A DNA stretch of 64,000 nt from assembly GCF_001598455.1 (NCBI RefSeq), contig NZ_BCYZ01000017.1, forward strand, positions 1 through 64,000, given 5' to 3'. This stretch comes from Sphingomonas pruni NBRC 15498 (GTDB lineage: Bacteria; Pseudomonadota; Alphaproteobacteria; Sphingomonadales; Sphingomonadaceae). Numbering within the stretch: the stretch's first letter is position 1; the number at the start of each line of letters is the position of its first letter. The notes below the pieces were generated by a model. The model was not told the DNA's origin. It searched no databases and was given only the letters and a program-made list of their open reading frames with translations. Both the position numbers and the translations under genes were made by a program. Of this stretch, positions 9,092 to 17,488 are shown in pieces.

Positions 9092-9912
9092 GCCGCGCGC
9101 CTGAAGAGGATGGGAAGTGCTGCGCCAAGCGCCAGCCAACCGGCCTCAATCCTGCCGTGATGGACGCGCTCGCTCAGCGGGTCGCGCGTTTCCAACCGGT
9201 CGCACAGGCTCAGCGCCAGCCGGTGGATCGCCGCCACTTCCGCCGCCAGCCGCCGGTCGCGGATCTGCTCGGCGAAACCGGCCGACGAGTCGAGCAGCTG
9301 CCGCGTCCGCCCGACCAGATCGGTCAGGATCGCCCGCAATGCGGGCGTGGAGCGCTCTCCGCCAAGATCCTCGACACGCAGGCCGGTATCGAGCGGGATA
9401 TAAACGCGGTCGAGCTCTCGATAATCCTCGGCGCAGTCCTGGAGGTGATTGATGATCTGCAGGGCCGCGCACAAAGCATCGTTGGCCGGCCAAGTTTCGC
9501 GGCTTTCCCCGTGAACATCGAGGACATAGCGCCCGACCGGCATCGCCGAGAGCCGACAATAGCCGATCAGCTCTTTCCAGTCGCGATAGCGGGTGACCGT
9601 CACGTCGCGGACGAACGCGTCGAGCAAGTCATGTGCATGAACCGGATCGATCCGGCGTGCGGCCATCACTGCGGCCAGCGCCATCGCCTCCGGCGCCCCC
9701 TTTCCGTCGAGGCCGGCCCGCATCTGCGCGAGCAATTCGAGCTTGGTCTCGGGCGAAGCCTGCGCATTGTCGGAAATGTCGTCCGCGGCACGAGCGAAGC
9801 GATAATAGGCCATGACCGGCGCGCGATGCTCGGGGCGGAGCAGGAAGCTCGCCACCGGGAAATTCTCGTCGGTGTGACCCTTGCCCGAAGCAAGGTCGGT
9901 TACTTCTGTCAT
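9088..9912 (-). CDS. hpnC: Hydroxysqualene synthase HpnC
   Basis: Squalene/phytoene synthase-fold protein that converts presqualene diphosphate to hydroxysqualene. The first Asp motif reads RFARAADDISDNAQ; the second region is ALQIINHLQDCAEDYRELDR, where the motif is weaker than in HpnD, as expected for HpnC. The N-terminal GHTDENFPVASFLLRPEHRA is characteristic. ATG 9912 overlaps the hpnB stop by ATGA, giving 274 residues. The open frame extends to 9993, but that stretch shadows hpnB. Confidence 0.93.
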   Translation of the reverse strand: MTEVTDLASGKGHTDENFPVASFLLRPEHRAPVMAYYRFARAADDISDNAQASPETKLELLAQMRAGLDGKGAPEAMALAAVMAARRIDPVHAHDLLDAFVRDVTVTRYRDWKELIGYCRLSAMPVGRYVLDVHGESRETWPANDALCAALQIINHLQDCAEDYRELDRVYIPLDTGLRVEDLGGERSTPALRAILTDLVGRTRQLLDSSAGFAEQIRDRRLAAEVAAIHRLALSLCDRLETRDPLSERVHHGRIEAGWLALGAALPILFRRAA

Positions 9913-11039
9913 CGCCCCGCCGCTGCCTGCGCCCGACCTTTCCACATGCCGCCACGACCGCGCATGTGCTGCCAGGCCGATAGCAAGGTGCATGCGGCGT
10001 AGAAAGCCGCGATCAACGGCAATGCCACGCCCCAGAGCGGCGAGCGGCGATAGAAAGCCAGCATCGGCTGAAACGCGATCGCCATCAGCGCCCAGGCGGC
10101 AATCCCCGCGAACCGCGCCGCGCCGTGGCCGAAAAGCGCGAGCAACGGCGGCGCGGCATATACGAGTGCCAATCCCAGCAGCGTGCCGGCAAGCAGCAAT
10201 GGCGAATAGCGCAACTGAGCATAAGCCGAGCGCGAGATCATCGCCGCCACCACGCCGAATCCGTCATACGGCCGGATGCTCCGCGACCGGTCGGTCAGGC
10301 CGAGCCAGATGCGCCCCTGCCGCTTGAGCAAGGCTCCAAGCGCGCAATCGTCGATCAATGCACCACGAATCGCGGCGATGCCGCCCGCAGCCGCCAGCGC
10401 TTCGCGCCGCACCAGCATGCACCCGCCGGCCGCGCCACCGAGGCCTGTGGGTCGATTCACCAGGGCAAAGGGATAGAGCATCTGGAAGAAGAAGACGAAG
10501 GCGGGGATCAGCATCCGCTCGGCGAAACTGTCGGCCCGGAGCTTGGCCATCAGGCTGACCAACGCGAGTCCGCTCGCCTCCCCCCGCGCGACGAGCGTGC
10601 GCAACGTATCCGGCGCATGTTCGATATCGGCATCGGTGAGCCACAGCCAGGTTGGTGCGCTCCCGGCGCGCTCGATACCTTGCGAGACCGCCCATAATTT
10701 TCCGGTCCAGCCGGGCGCGAGCGGCAGGCCACGGACGACCTCAATCCGCTCGACCCCCAGCCCGCGCGCGATGTCGGCGGTACCGTCGCTCGACGAATCG
10801 TCCATCAGGATGATGCGGAAACGCCCGGGATAATCCTGTGCGGCAAGGCTGCCGATCGAACGCGCGATTACATCGGCCTCATCGCGGGCCGGCACCACTG
10901 CCACCACGTCGGGCCAGTGCTTGGGGTCGGCGGGCACATCGCGCGTATCGCGTTCGCGCGCCAACCAGAAGCCATGCCGGGCAAAGATCAGCACAAGCCA
11001 GATCGCCAGCGACAGTCCGGCGACGACCGTCCCGATCAC
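9909..11039 (-). CDS. hpnB: Hopanoid-associated glycosyltransferase HpnB
   Basis: Family-2 glycosyltransferase of 376 residues, predicted at the inner membrane. An N-terminal membrane helix (VVAGLSLAIWLVLIFARHGF) precedes the GT-A domain, which has VVPARDEADVIARSIGSLAA, LMDDSSSDGTADIARGLGVE and the DxD-like WLTDADIEHAPDTL. Several hydrophobic segments follow residue 280 (SPLLLAGTLLGLALVYAAPP and onward). HpnB is a marker of hopanoid clusters; its acceptor is not firmly known to me. It overlaps hpnA and hpnC by 4 nt each. Confidence 0.9.
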   Translation of the reverse strand: MIGTVVAGLSLAIWLVLIFARHGFWLARERDTRDVPADPKHWPDVVAVVPARDEADVIARSIGSLAAQDYPGRFRIILMDDSSSDGTADIARGLGVERIEVVRGLPLAPGWTGKLWAVSQGIERAGSAPTWLWLTDADIEHAPDTLRTLVARGEASGLALVSLMAKLRADSFAERMLIPAFVFFFQMLYPFALVNRPTGLGGAAGGCMLVRREALAAAGGIAAIRGALIDDCALGALLKRQGRIWLGLTDRSRSIRPYDGFGVVAAMISRSAYAQLRYSPLLLAGTLLGLALVYAAPPLLALFGHGAARFAGIAAWALMAIAFQPMLAFYRRSPLWGVALPLIAAFYAACTLLSAWQHMRGRGGMWKGRAQAAAGR

Positions 11040-12046
11040 CGCACCATTCCCGCATCGCGAAACCAGGCGATTGCATCGGCCAGCGCTTCGCGATGAGGCC
11101 GCGCGCGATAGCCGAGTTCGGCCTCCGCTTTGGCCGAGGTGAAGAACATGCGGTGCTTCGCCATCCGAAGCGAGTCGACGTTGAGGAACGGATCACCCCC
11201 GGTAACCCGCGCAACCTGCTCGTTCACCCAGGCAAACGGGAAGAGCGGCGCTCGTGGGATACGGATCATTGGCGGCTTGCGACCGACGATCGCGGCGATT
11301 TCGGCGAGCATGTCGCCCAGCATCACGTCCTGTCCGCCCAGGATGTAGCGCGTGCCGATCCTCCCCTTGTCGTACGCGAGCAAATGGCCGGCGGCGACGT
11401 CGTCGACATGGACGAGATTGAGTCCCGAATCGACAAAAGCCGGCATCCTGCCGTTCGCCGCTTCGACGATGATACGCCCCGTCGGCGTGGGCCTGACGTC
11501 GCGCGGGCCGATCGGCGTGGACGGCTGGACGATCACTGCGGGCAGGCCGCGTTCGGCGACCATCGCCTCGACCAGCCGCTCGGCCACAACCTTGCTCCGC
11601 TTATAGGCCCCTACCACCTGGTCCGGTGCCGCCGCGCGGCCTTCGTCGGCGGGCTCGCCGTCGCGCGGCTTCAACGTGGCGACGCTCGACGTATAGACGA
11701 TACGCTCGACCCGGGCGGCGAGCGCAGCTTCCATCACGATCCGCGTTGTCGTCGCGTTGTTGCGGACGATCTCCTCGGGATCGGGTGCCCAGAGGCGATA
11801 ATCGGCGGCAACGTGGAAGAGGTAACGCATCCCGCTCATCGCCCGCGTGACTGCCTCGGGATCGCGCAGATCGCCCTCGACGAGGTCGCCCGGAAAATCG
11901 GTGAGATTAGCGCGCGGGCTCGATTGGCGGACGAGGCCGCGCACCCGCGCGCCGCGCTCCGCCAGCGCGCGCGCCACGGCCGAGCCGACAAAACCGGAAA
12001 CGCCGGTCACGAGGACAAGTGAAGATGATGCGTCGGAAGGACCCAC
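11036..12046 (-). CDS. hpnA: Hopanoid-associated NAD-dependent sugar epimerase HpnA
   Basis: Extended short-chain dehydrogenase/epimerase family, 336 residues. The NAD-binding motif VLVTGVSGFVGSAVARALAE is at residue 11 on, followed by VAADYRLWAPDPEEIVRNN and the catalytic region YTSSVATL with YKRSKVVAERLV (YxxxK). It is thought to make or modify a sugar intermediate for hopanoid heads, though the exact substrate is not established here. It is the promoter-proximal gene of the leftward operon. The start is GTG 12046, without a strong Shine-Dalgarno sequence. An ATG-type internal start is not obvious, because the Rossmann motif begins only about 10 residues in. Confidence 0.91.
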   Translation of the reverse strand: MGPSDASSSLVLVTGVSGFVGSAVARALAERGARVRGLVRQSSPRANLTDFPGDLVEGDLRDPEAVTRAMSGMRYLFHVAADYRLWAPDPEEIVRNNATTTRIVMEAALAARVERIVYTSSVATLKPRDGEPADEGRAAAPDQVVGAYKRSKVVAERLVEAMVAERGLPAVIVQPSTPIGPRDVRPTPTGRIIVEAANGRMPAFVDSGLNLVHVDDVAAGHLLAYDKGRIGTRYILGGQDVMLGDMLAEIAAIVGRKPPMIRIPRAPLFPFAWVNEQVARVTGGDPFLNVDSLRMAKHRMFFTSAKAEAELGYRARPHREALADAIAWFRDAGMVR

Positions 12047-12092
12047 GCGCGCGCTCTACACAGGACCCGCGTCGCAGGATAGAGAGCAGTAA
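12047..12092. promoter_or_regulatory. Compact divergent promoter region, hpnA operon / hpnI operon
   Basis: Only 46 bp separate the GTG of hpnA from the ATG of hpnI, so both hopanoid operons must be driven from this gap or from promoters inside the opposing first gene. AGGATAGAGAG about 8-16 nt before hpnI may serve as its ribosome-binding region. I could not assign -35/-10 boxes. Coordinate expression of the two halves of the pathway is likely. Confidence 0.45.
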
Positions 12093-13259
12093 ATGGGAGG
12101 CATTCAGATCGCGATCCTTGCTGGCCTGGCATGGGGAATGCTGGTGCTGAGCCTGATCGGCTCGGCCTATATGGTCGCGGCTGCGATTACGCTGCATTCC
12201 TTCCTGTCGCCGCGTGCCGCGGCAGGGCGCCGCAACGATGCCGTCACGATCCTGAAGCCCCTATATGGTGCCGAACCGCGCCTGGCCGACAATCTGGCAA
12301 CATTCCTGGCGCAGGATCATGGCGGACCGGTCCAATTGCTATGCGGGGTTCAACGCCCTGACGATCCCGCGATTGCCGTGATTGAAATGCTGCGCGCGCG
12401 TTTTCCCAAGGCGCGGATCGACCTGATAGTCGATCCGACGCCGCATGGTGCCAATGGCAAGATCGCCAATCTGATCAACCTCGAGCCGCATATCGCACAC
12501 GAGATCGTGGTGCTGAGCGACAGCGACATGGTGGTCAGGTCCGACTATCTATCGCGCCTGCTTGCCACGCTCGACACGCCCAAGACGGGCGCAGTGACGA
12601 TCGCCTATAACGGCCGCGGTGATGCCGGTTTCTGGTCGGAGATGGTCGCCGCCGGGCTCAGCTGGCAGTTCCTGCCAGGCGTGGTGTTCGGAGCGATGTA
12701 CGGTCTGGCGCGGCCATGTATGGGATCGACCATCGCGATGCGGCTCGAGACCATGGCCGCGATCGGCGGCTTCGCCGCCTTTGCCGACGTGCTGGCGGAT
12801 GACTACGCGATCGGCGAGGCAGTTGCGGCATTGGGACTCGAGGTCAGAATGCCGCCAATGCTGGTCACTCATGCCTCGACGGAAGCTAGTTTCGGGGAGT
12901 TTTGGCGGCACGAACTACGCTGGGGCGCGACGGTCCGAAATGTTGCGCCAGCCGCTTATCTGACTAGCGTGATCGCCATGCCGCTGCCGCTTGCGCTCCT
13001 CGCGATCCCGCTTCAACCGCTGCCGGGCCTCGCGATCGCCGGGCTCGCTTTGCTTGCCCGCCTTTCGGCCGCCATCGTAGCGGACCAGCGTGGCGGCGCA
13101 CGGACCGCGCCGTTATGGATTCTGCCGTTGTGCGATTGCCTCGCTTTTTCGGTGTTTATTGCCAGCTTGTCGGTGCGATCGGTTGATTGGCGCGGTGCAA
13201 CACTTAGAATGGCACAACGTGGCCGGATCTCGGCCGAACCGGAGTTACCTTTCCGATGA
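12093..13259 (+). CDS. hpnI: Hopanoid-associated glycosyltransferase HpnI (ceramide-glucosyltransferase-like)
   Basis: Membrane GT2-family transferase of 388 residues. In the established model HpnI adds an N-acetylglucosamine unit to bacteriohopanetetrol, which HpnK and HpnJ then convert to the cyclitol ether. An N-terminal helix (ILAGLAWGMLVLSLIGSAYM) precedes the GT domain, with VTILKPLYGAEPRLADNLAT, the metal-binding LSDSDMVVRSDYLS, ADVLADDYAIGEAVAALG and a QxxRW-like RHELRWGATVRN. C-terminal hydrophobic helices follow (MPLPLALLAIPLQPLPGLAI). First gene of the rightward operon; its stop overlaps the hpnJ start (ATGA). Confidence 0.92.
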   Translation: MGGIQIAILAGLAWGMLVLSLIGSAYMVAAAITLHSFLSPRAAAGRRNDAVTILKPLYGAEPRLADNLATFLAQDHGGPVQLLCGVQRPDDPAIAVIEMLRARFPKARIDLIVDPTPHGANGKIANLINLEPHIAHEIVVLSDSDMVVRSDYLSRLLATLDTPKTGAVTIAYNGRGDAGFWSEMVAAGLSWQFLPGVVFGAMYGLARPCMGSTIAMRLETMAAIGGFAAFADVLADDYAIGEAVAALGLEVRMPPMLVTHASTEASFGEFWRHELRWGATVRNVAPAAYLTSVIAMPLPLALLAIPLQPLPGLAIAGLALLARLSAAIVADQRGGARTAPLWILPLCDCLAFSVFIASLSVRSVDWRGATLRMAQRGRISAEPELPFR

Positions 13260-14701
13260 TGCGCTCGCTGTTTCTTCAGGCCCCTTCGTTCGACGGTTAT
13301 GACGGAGGCGCGGGAGCTCGGTACCAGATGAAGCGTGAGGTGCGCTCCTTCTGGTATCCCACCTGGCTCGCCCAGCCCGCGGCGCTGATCGAAGGGTCGA
13401 AGCTGATCGACGCGCCGGCGCATGATCTCAGCTGGGACGACATCAAGCACGAGGTCGACGACAAGGACCTTATCATCCTGCACACCTCGACGCCGTCCTT
13501 TCGCCAGGACGTCCACACCGCCGAGCTGATCCGCGCACGCAATCCCAAGGCCCTGATCGGCCTGATCGGCGCCAAAGTCGCGGTCGAGACGCAGAAATCG
13601 TTGGAAGCATCGACTGCGGTAGACTTCGTTTGCCGCAACGAATTCGACTTCACCATCCTCGATATCGCCAAGGGCATGCCGCTCAGCGAGGTCCATGGCA
13701 TCTCGTATCGCGATGCCGACGGCTCGATCGTGCACAACAAGGATCGCGCGGTGATCGAGGACATGGATTCGCTGCCGTTCGTCTCGCCGATCTACAAGCG
13801 CGACCTCCAGATCGAGAAGTATTTCGGCGGCTATCTGAAGCACCCGTACGTGTCGTTCTACACCGGCCGCGGCTGCAAGAGCCGCTGCACCTTCTGCCTA
13901 TGGCCGCAGACGGTCGGCGGGCACAATTACCGCACGCGGTCGATCGGCCATGTCATCGAGGAAGTGAAATACGTCCTGGAGGCAATGCCCGAGGTGAAGG
14001 AGATCTTCTTCGACGACGACACGCTGACCGACAACGCGCCGCGGATCGAGGAGCTGTCGCGGGCGCTCGGCGAACTCGGCTTCGGCAAGCCTGGTTTCCG
14101 TGTCTCGTGGAGCTGCAACGCCAAGGCCAATGTGCCGAGGAAGACGCTCGAAGCGATGAAGGCCGGCGGCTGCCGGCTGCTGCTGGTCGGCTATGAGAGC
14201 GGCAACCAGCAGATCCTGCACAATATCAAGAAGGGCCTGCGCACCGACGTCGCGCGGCAATTCACCAAGGACTGCCACGAACTGGGCATCGTGATCCACG
14301 GCACCTTCATCCTCGGCCTCCCGGGCGAAACCGAGGAGACGATCGAAGAGACGATCAACTACGCCAAGGAAATCAACCCGCACACCATCCAGGTATCGCT
14401 CGCCGCGCCCTATCCGGGCACTTTCCTGTTCAAGCAGGCGACCGAGAATGGCTGGTTCGACGGCACCGATCATCTGCTGACCGATGGCGGCAACCAGATC
14501 GCGCAGCTGAGTTATCCGCACCTGCCGTCGACCGTGATTTTCGACAAGGTCGAGGAATTCTACAAGCGCTTCTACTTCCGGCCGTCCAAGATCGGCTCGA
14601 TCGTGTGGGAAATGGTGCGCGACTTCGACATGATGAAGCGCCGCCTGCGCGAAGGCGTCGAATTCTTCGACTTCCTGCGCCGCCGCAAGGAAGCCGCATA
14701 A
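13256..14701 (+). CDS. hpnJ: B12-binding radical SAM protein HpnJ
   Basis: Radical SAM enzyme, 481 residues, credited with the ring contraction that forms the cyclitol-ether head group of bacteriohopanetetrol. The N-terminal third (to about residue 170) resembles a B12-binding domain (LIILHTSTPSFRQDVHTAEL). The radical-SAM cluster motif is GRGCKSRCTFCLWPQTVGG near residue 205. KEIFFDDDTLTDNAPRIEEL and LLLVGYESGNQQILHNIKKG are family-typical. It sits between hpnI and hpnK in the same operon. Confidence 0.94.
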   Translation: MMRSLFLQAPSFDGYDGGAGARYQMKREVRSFWYPTWLAQPAALIEGSKLIDAPAHDLSWDDIKHEVDDKDLIILHTSTPSFRQDVHTAELIRARNPKALIGLIGAKVAVETQKSLEASTAVDFVCRNEFDFTILDIAKGMPLSEVHGISYRDADGSIVHNKDRAVIEDMDSLPFVSPIYKRDLQIEKYFGGYLKHPYVSFYTGRGCKSRCTFCLWPQTVGGHNYRTRSIGHVIEEVKYVLEAMPEVKEIFFDDDTLTDNAPRIEELSRALGELGFGKPGFRVSWSCNAKANVPRKTLEAMKAGGCRLLLVGYESGNQQILHNIKKGLRTDVARQFTKDCHELGIVIHGTFILGLPGETEETIEETINYAKEINPHTIQVSLAAPYPGTFLFKQATENGWFDGTDHLLTDGGNQIAQLSYPHLPSTVIFDKVEEFYKRFYFRPSKIGSIVWEMVRDFDMMKRRLREGVEFFDFLRRRKEAA

Positions 14702-14706
14702 CCGAC

Positions 14707-15537
14707 GTGAAGCGGCTGATCATCACAGCCGACGACTTCGGCGCCTCGGTCGAGGTCAACGAGGCGGTCGAACAGGCGCACCGCAACGGCATCCTGACCG
14801 CGGCATCGCTGATGGTGGCCGGAGACGCCGTGGAGGACGCATTGGCACGCGCCCGCGCCATGCCGGCGCTCGGCGTCGGACTGCACGTCGTGCTGGTGGA
14901 GGGGCGCCCCGTCCTGCCGCCCGAACGGATTCCGGCGCTGGTCGATACCGACGGGATGTTCCGCACCGACATGGCGCGCGCCGGCGTCATGATTTTTACT
15001 TCCCCCGCGGCTCGCCGACAGCTCGCGGCGGAGGTCGACGCGCAATTCGCCGCCTTCGCCGCGACCGGCCTGCCGCTCGACCATGTCAACGCGCACAAGC
15101 ATTTCCATCTTCACCCGACCATTGCTGGCGCGATCCTGAAAGCCGGGCGGCGTCACGGCATGCGGTCGGCTCGTGCTCCCGTCGAACCGCGCGGTCCGTT
15201 GCGAGCGATCGACGGCACCAATACCGGACCGCGTATCGAGACGGCATGGGCTCGCCTCGTTCGCGCACGGATGCGCCGCGCCGGGATGGTCGTCCCCGAC
15301 CAGGTGTTCGGGCTCGCTTGGTCGGGCGCGATGACCGCTGAGCGCATGAACGGTCTGCTGGAGCGGCTTCCCGATGGACTGACTGAGATCTACACCCATC
15401 CCGCGACCGGCTCCTATCGCGGCGCTGCGTCCGGCTACGACTATCGCGGCGAACTGGCCGCGCTGATCGATCCGCTTGCGAAGGCCGTTATTACGCGCGA
15501 CAGCATCGCGCTCGGCCGCTTCACCGATTTCGTCTGA
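14707..15537 (+). CDS. hpnK: HpnK, YdjC/ChbG-like carbohydrate deacetylase
   Basis: In the known scheme HpnK deacetylates the N-acetylated sugar attached by HpnI. The 276-residue protein starts with RLIITADDFGASVEVNEAVE, whose DD pair binds metal, continues with LPLDHVNAHKHFHLHPTIAG (metal-binding His) and ends with EIYTHPATGS. I take GTG 14707, five bases after the hpnJ stop, with AAGGA about 15 nt upstream. The frame is open from 14605, but those 34 codons lie inside hpnJ and are not YdjC-like. Confidence 0.92.
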   Translation: MKRLIITADDFGASVEVNEAVEQAHRNGILTAASLMVAGDAVEDALARARAMPALGVGLHVVLVEGRPVLPPERIPALVDTDGMFRTDMARAGVMIFTSPAARRQLAAEVDAQFAAFAATGLPLDHVNAHKHFHLHPTIAGAILKAGRRHGMRSARAPVEPRGPLRAIDGTNTGPRIETAWARLVRARMRRAGMVVPDQVFGLAWSGAMTAERMNGLLERLPDGLTEIYTHPATGSYRGAASGYDYRGELAALIDPLAKAVITRDSIALGRFTDFV

Positions 15538-15547
15538 GGAAACGTCC

Positions 15548-16456
15548 ATGAACCTCGTGCCCGATTGGGGGGAGTTCGACACACAAGCGCCGCTGCCCAC
15601 CGGTCCGGTGCGGCTCGGCTCTCCCGAGCATCTGATGCTGTTCAGCCGGATGATCCTGGACACGCACGATCCCTATCGCCCCGCGCTGATCGACTGGCCC
15701 GAGCTCGAACCGGAGACACGCGCGAAGATCGTCTCGCTGTCGATCTGGGACATGGCGGTGCAGACGGAGGGACGCACGGGACTGTTCGTCAAGACGTTCA
15801 GCGAGACGGTCAAGGATCCGCTGCTCAAATCCGCGGTCGAGATGGACGCGTTCGAGGAGCGCCGGCACAAGGTCGTGCTCGCCGATATGGTCCAGTCGTA
15901 CGGCATCGAGCTGCAGCCCGAGCCGGATTACCGCAAGCCCAAGGATGCGGAATGGGCATTCATGCGATCGGGCTATTCGGAATGTATCGACAGCTTCTTC
16001 GGCTTCGGGCTGTTCAAGCTCGCCAAGGATACCGGCTTCTTCCCGCCCGAGCTGATCGACACGTTCGAGCCGGTGATGCGCGAGGAAGGCAGGCACATCC
16101 TGTTCTTCGTCAACTGGGTCGCCTGGTGGCGCCGCAACATGCCGTGGTGGCGCCGCCCCTATTTCGAGGCCAAGGTCATCGTCGTTTGGCTCTTCCTGAT
16201 CTGGGAACGGATCGATATGGCCAAGGGCATGGGGGACAATAGCAAGGCGCAGGAGAACAACTTCACACTCAACGGCTCGAAGGAGCTGGGCGTCGAGGTG
16301 ACCTTTCCCGAGCTCGCGCGGATCTGCCTGTCGGAGAATGACCGGCGGCTCGCGAATTACGACTCGCGGTTGATCCGTCCGCGCTTCGTGCCGGCGATGA
16401 TCCGCCTCGCGCTGAAGTTCATCCGCGCGCCCAAGCCGGCGGGAGACACCGCCTGA
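15548..16456 (+). CDS. Ferritin-like di-iron protein embedded in the hopanoid operon
   Basis: A 302-residue protein with a complete ferritin-like ligand pattern: Glu74 (MAVQTEGRTG), Glu104 and His107 (FEERRH), Glu145 (GYSECIDSF), Glu180 and His183 (REEGRH). These are the six residues expected from a four-helix E / ExxH / E / ExxH di-iron site. A Trp-rich hydrophobic C-terminal half (NWVAWWRRNMPWWRRPYF, then VIVVWLFLIWERI) suggests membrane association. It lies between hpnK (10 nt after its stop) and hpnL, co-directional, with an ATG at 15548. I know of no assigned reaction. An oxidative step on a hopanoid, or an iron/oxygen role at hopanoid-rich membrane, is inference from context. Confidence 0.85.
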   Translation: MNLVPDWGEFDTQAPLPTGPVRLGSPEHLMLFSRMILDTHDPYRPALIDWPELEPETRAKIVSLSIWDMAVQTEGRTGLFVKTFSETVKDPLLKSAVEMDAFEERRHKVVLADMVQSYGIELQPEPDYRKPKDAEWAFMRSGYSECIDSFFGFGLFKLAKDTGFFPPELIDTFEPVMREEGRHILFFVNWVAWWRRNMPWWRRPYFEAKVIVVWLFLIWERIDMAKGMGDNSKAQENNFTLNGSKELGVEVTFPELARICLSENDRRLANYDSRLIRPRFVPAMIRLALKFIRAPKPAGDTA

Positions 16457-17442
16457 AGATTTCCGCCAGCGCCGGCTTGCTGCTGGCCACCGTCGCGGGA
16501 CTGGCTGTCGCGATCTGGACCTTCGGCGCCACCGGCTTTGCCGATGTCGCGGCCGTGGCGCGCCGGATCGGCCTGGGCGGATTCCTGTTGCTGTGCGCCT
16601 GGTCGCTCGGGACGTTCGTTTTGCTCGGCGCCGCGTGGCTTGCCGCCGCACCCGGCGAGGGGAATGCGCGGATCGGCCGTTTCACCTGGGCGAGAATGGT
16701 GCGCGAAGCGGTGTCGGACCTGCTGCCATTCTCGCAGCTCGGCGGAATGGTGGTCGCCGCCCGGTCGCTTTCGGTCACCGGCATCCCCACCCCGCGCATC
16801 TATGGTTCACTGGTAGTCGACCTGACGACCGAGATGGCGGCGCAATTGGTCTATACCCTGTTCGGGCTGGCGCTGATGGCGTCGCTGCTGATCGGCGATG
16901 GCGCGGCGGTTTCGCTCCGCCCCGCTATTCTCGGCGGCACCGCGATCATGATCGGGATCATCCTGTTCTTTTTCGTCGCGCAACGATCTGCACTCGACCT
17001 CACCGGGCGCATCGGAGAGCGCTTCATACCCGGATCGCAAGGCGCCTTCAGCGACGTTCGCGCCGAGCTTGCGCGTATCTATACGCGACGCGACCGGGTG
17101 GCGGCCGCGTTCGGCTTCAACCTTGCCGCCTGGGTAGCGAGCGGTCTGGGCGGCTGGCTGGCGCTTCGCCTGATGGGCGTGCCGATCTCGCTATGGGCCG
17201 TGCTGTCGCTCGAAAGCCTGATTTTCACGCTGCGCAGCGTCGCCTTCTTCATACCTGGCGCGCTCGGCGTGCAGGAGGTCGCCTATGCGCTGGCCGCGCC
17301 CCTGTTCGGCCTGCCGCCGGAAAGCGCGCTCGCGCTATCGCTCGCCAAGCGCGCGCGGGACGTGGCGATCGGCCTGCCGACATTATTGTGCTGGCAATTG
17401 GCCGAGGCGCGGCACATCGCGGCGCGCGCCGAGCGGCGCTGA
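16453..17442 (+). CDS. hpnL: HpnL-family integral membrane protein
   Basis: Polytopic membrane protein of the lysylphosphatidylglycerol-synthetase transmembrane superfamily, matching the hopanoid-associated HpnL group; its precise role is unknown. Hydrophobic segments include LLLATVAGLAVAIWTFGATG, GGFLLLCAWSLGTFVLLGAA, ILGGTAIMIGIILFFFVAQR and VAFFIPGALGVQEVAYALAA; the GxQE segment is typical. The start is unusual: CTG 16453 overlaps the preceding TGA (CTGA) with GGGAG at good distance and gives about 329 residues. TTG 16477 is the next option but lacks a Shine-Dalgarno. It is the last gene of the rightward hopanoid operon and convergent with the porin gene. Confidence 0.85.
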   Translation: MKISASAGLLLATVAGLAVAIWTFGATGFADVAAVARRIGLGGFLLLCAWSLGTFVLLGAAWLAAAPGEGNARIGRFTWARMVREAVSDLLPFSQLGGMVVAARSLSVTGIPTPRIYGSLVVDLTTEMAAQLVYTLFGLALMASLLIGDGAAVSLRPAILGGTAIMIGIILFFFVAQRSALDLTGRIGERFIPGSQGAFSDVRAELARIYTRRDRVAAAFGFNLAAWVASGLGGWLALRLMGVPISLWAVLSLESLIFTLRSVAFFIPGALGVQEVAYALAAPLFGLPPESALALSLAKRARDVAIGLPTLLCWQLAEARHIAARAERR

Positions 17443-17488
17443 CCGACACCGCCCGCGTGTTGGGCGACACCCGGAGCTTCCGAACGGT

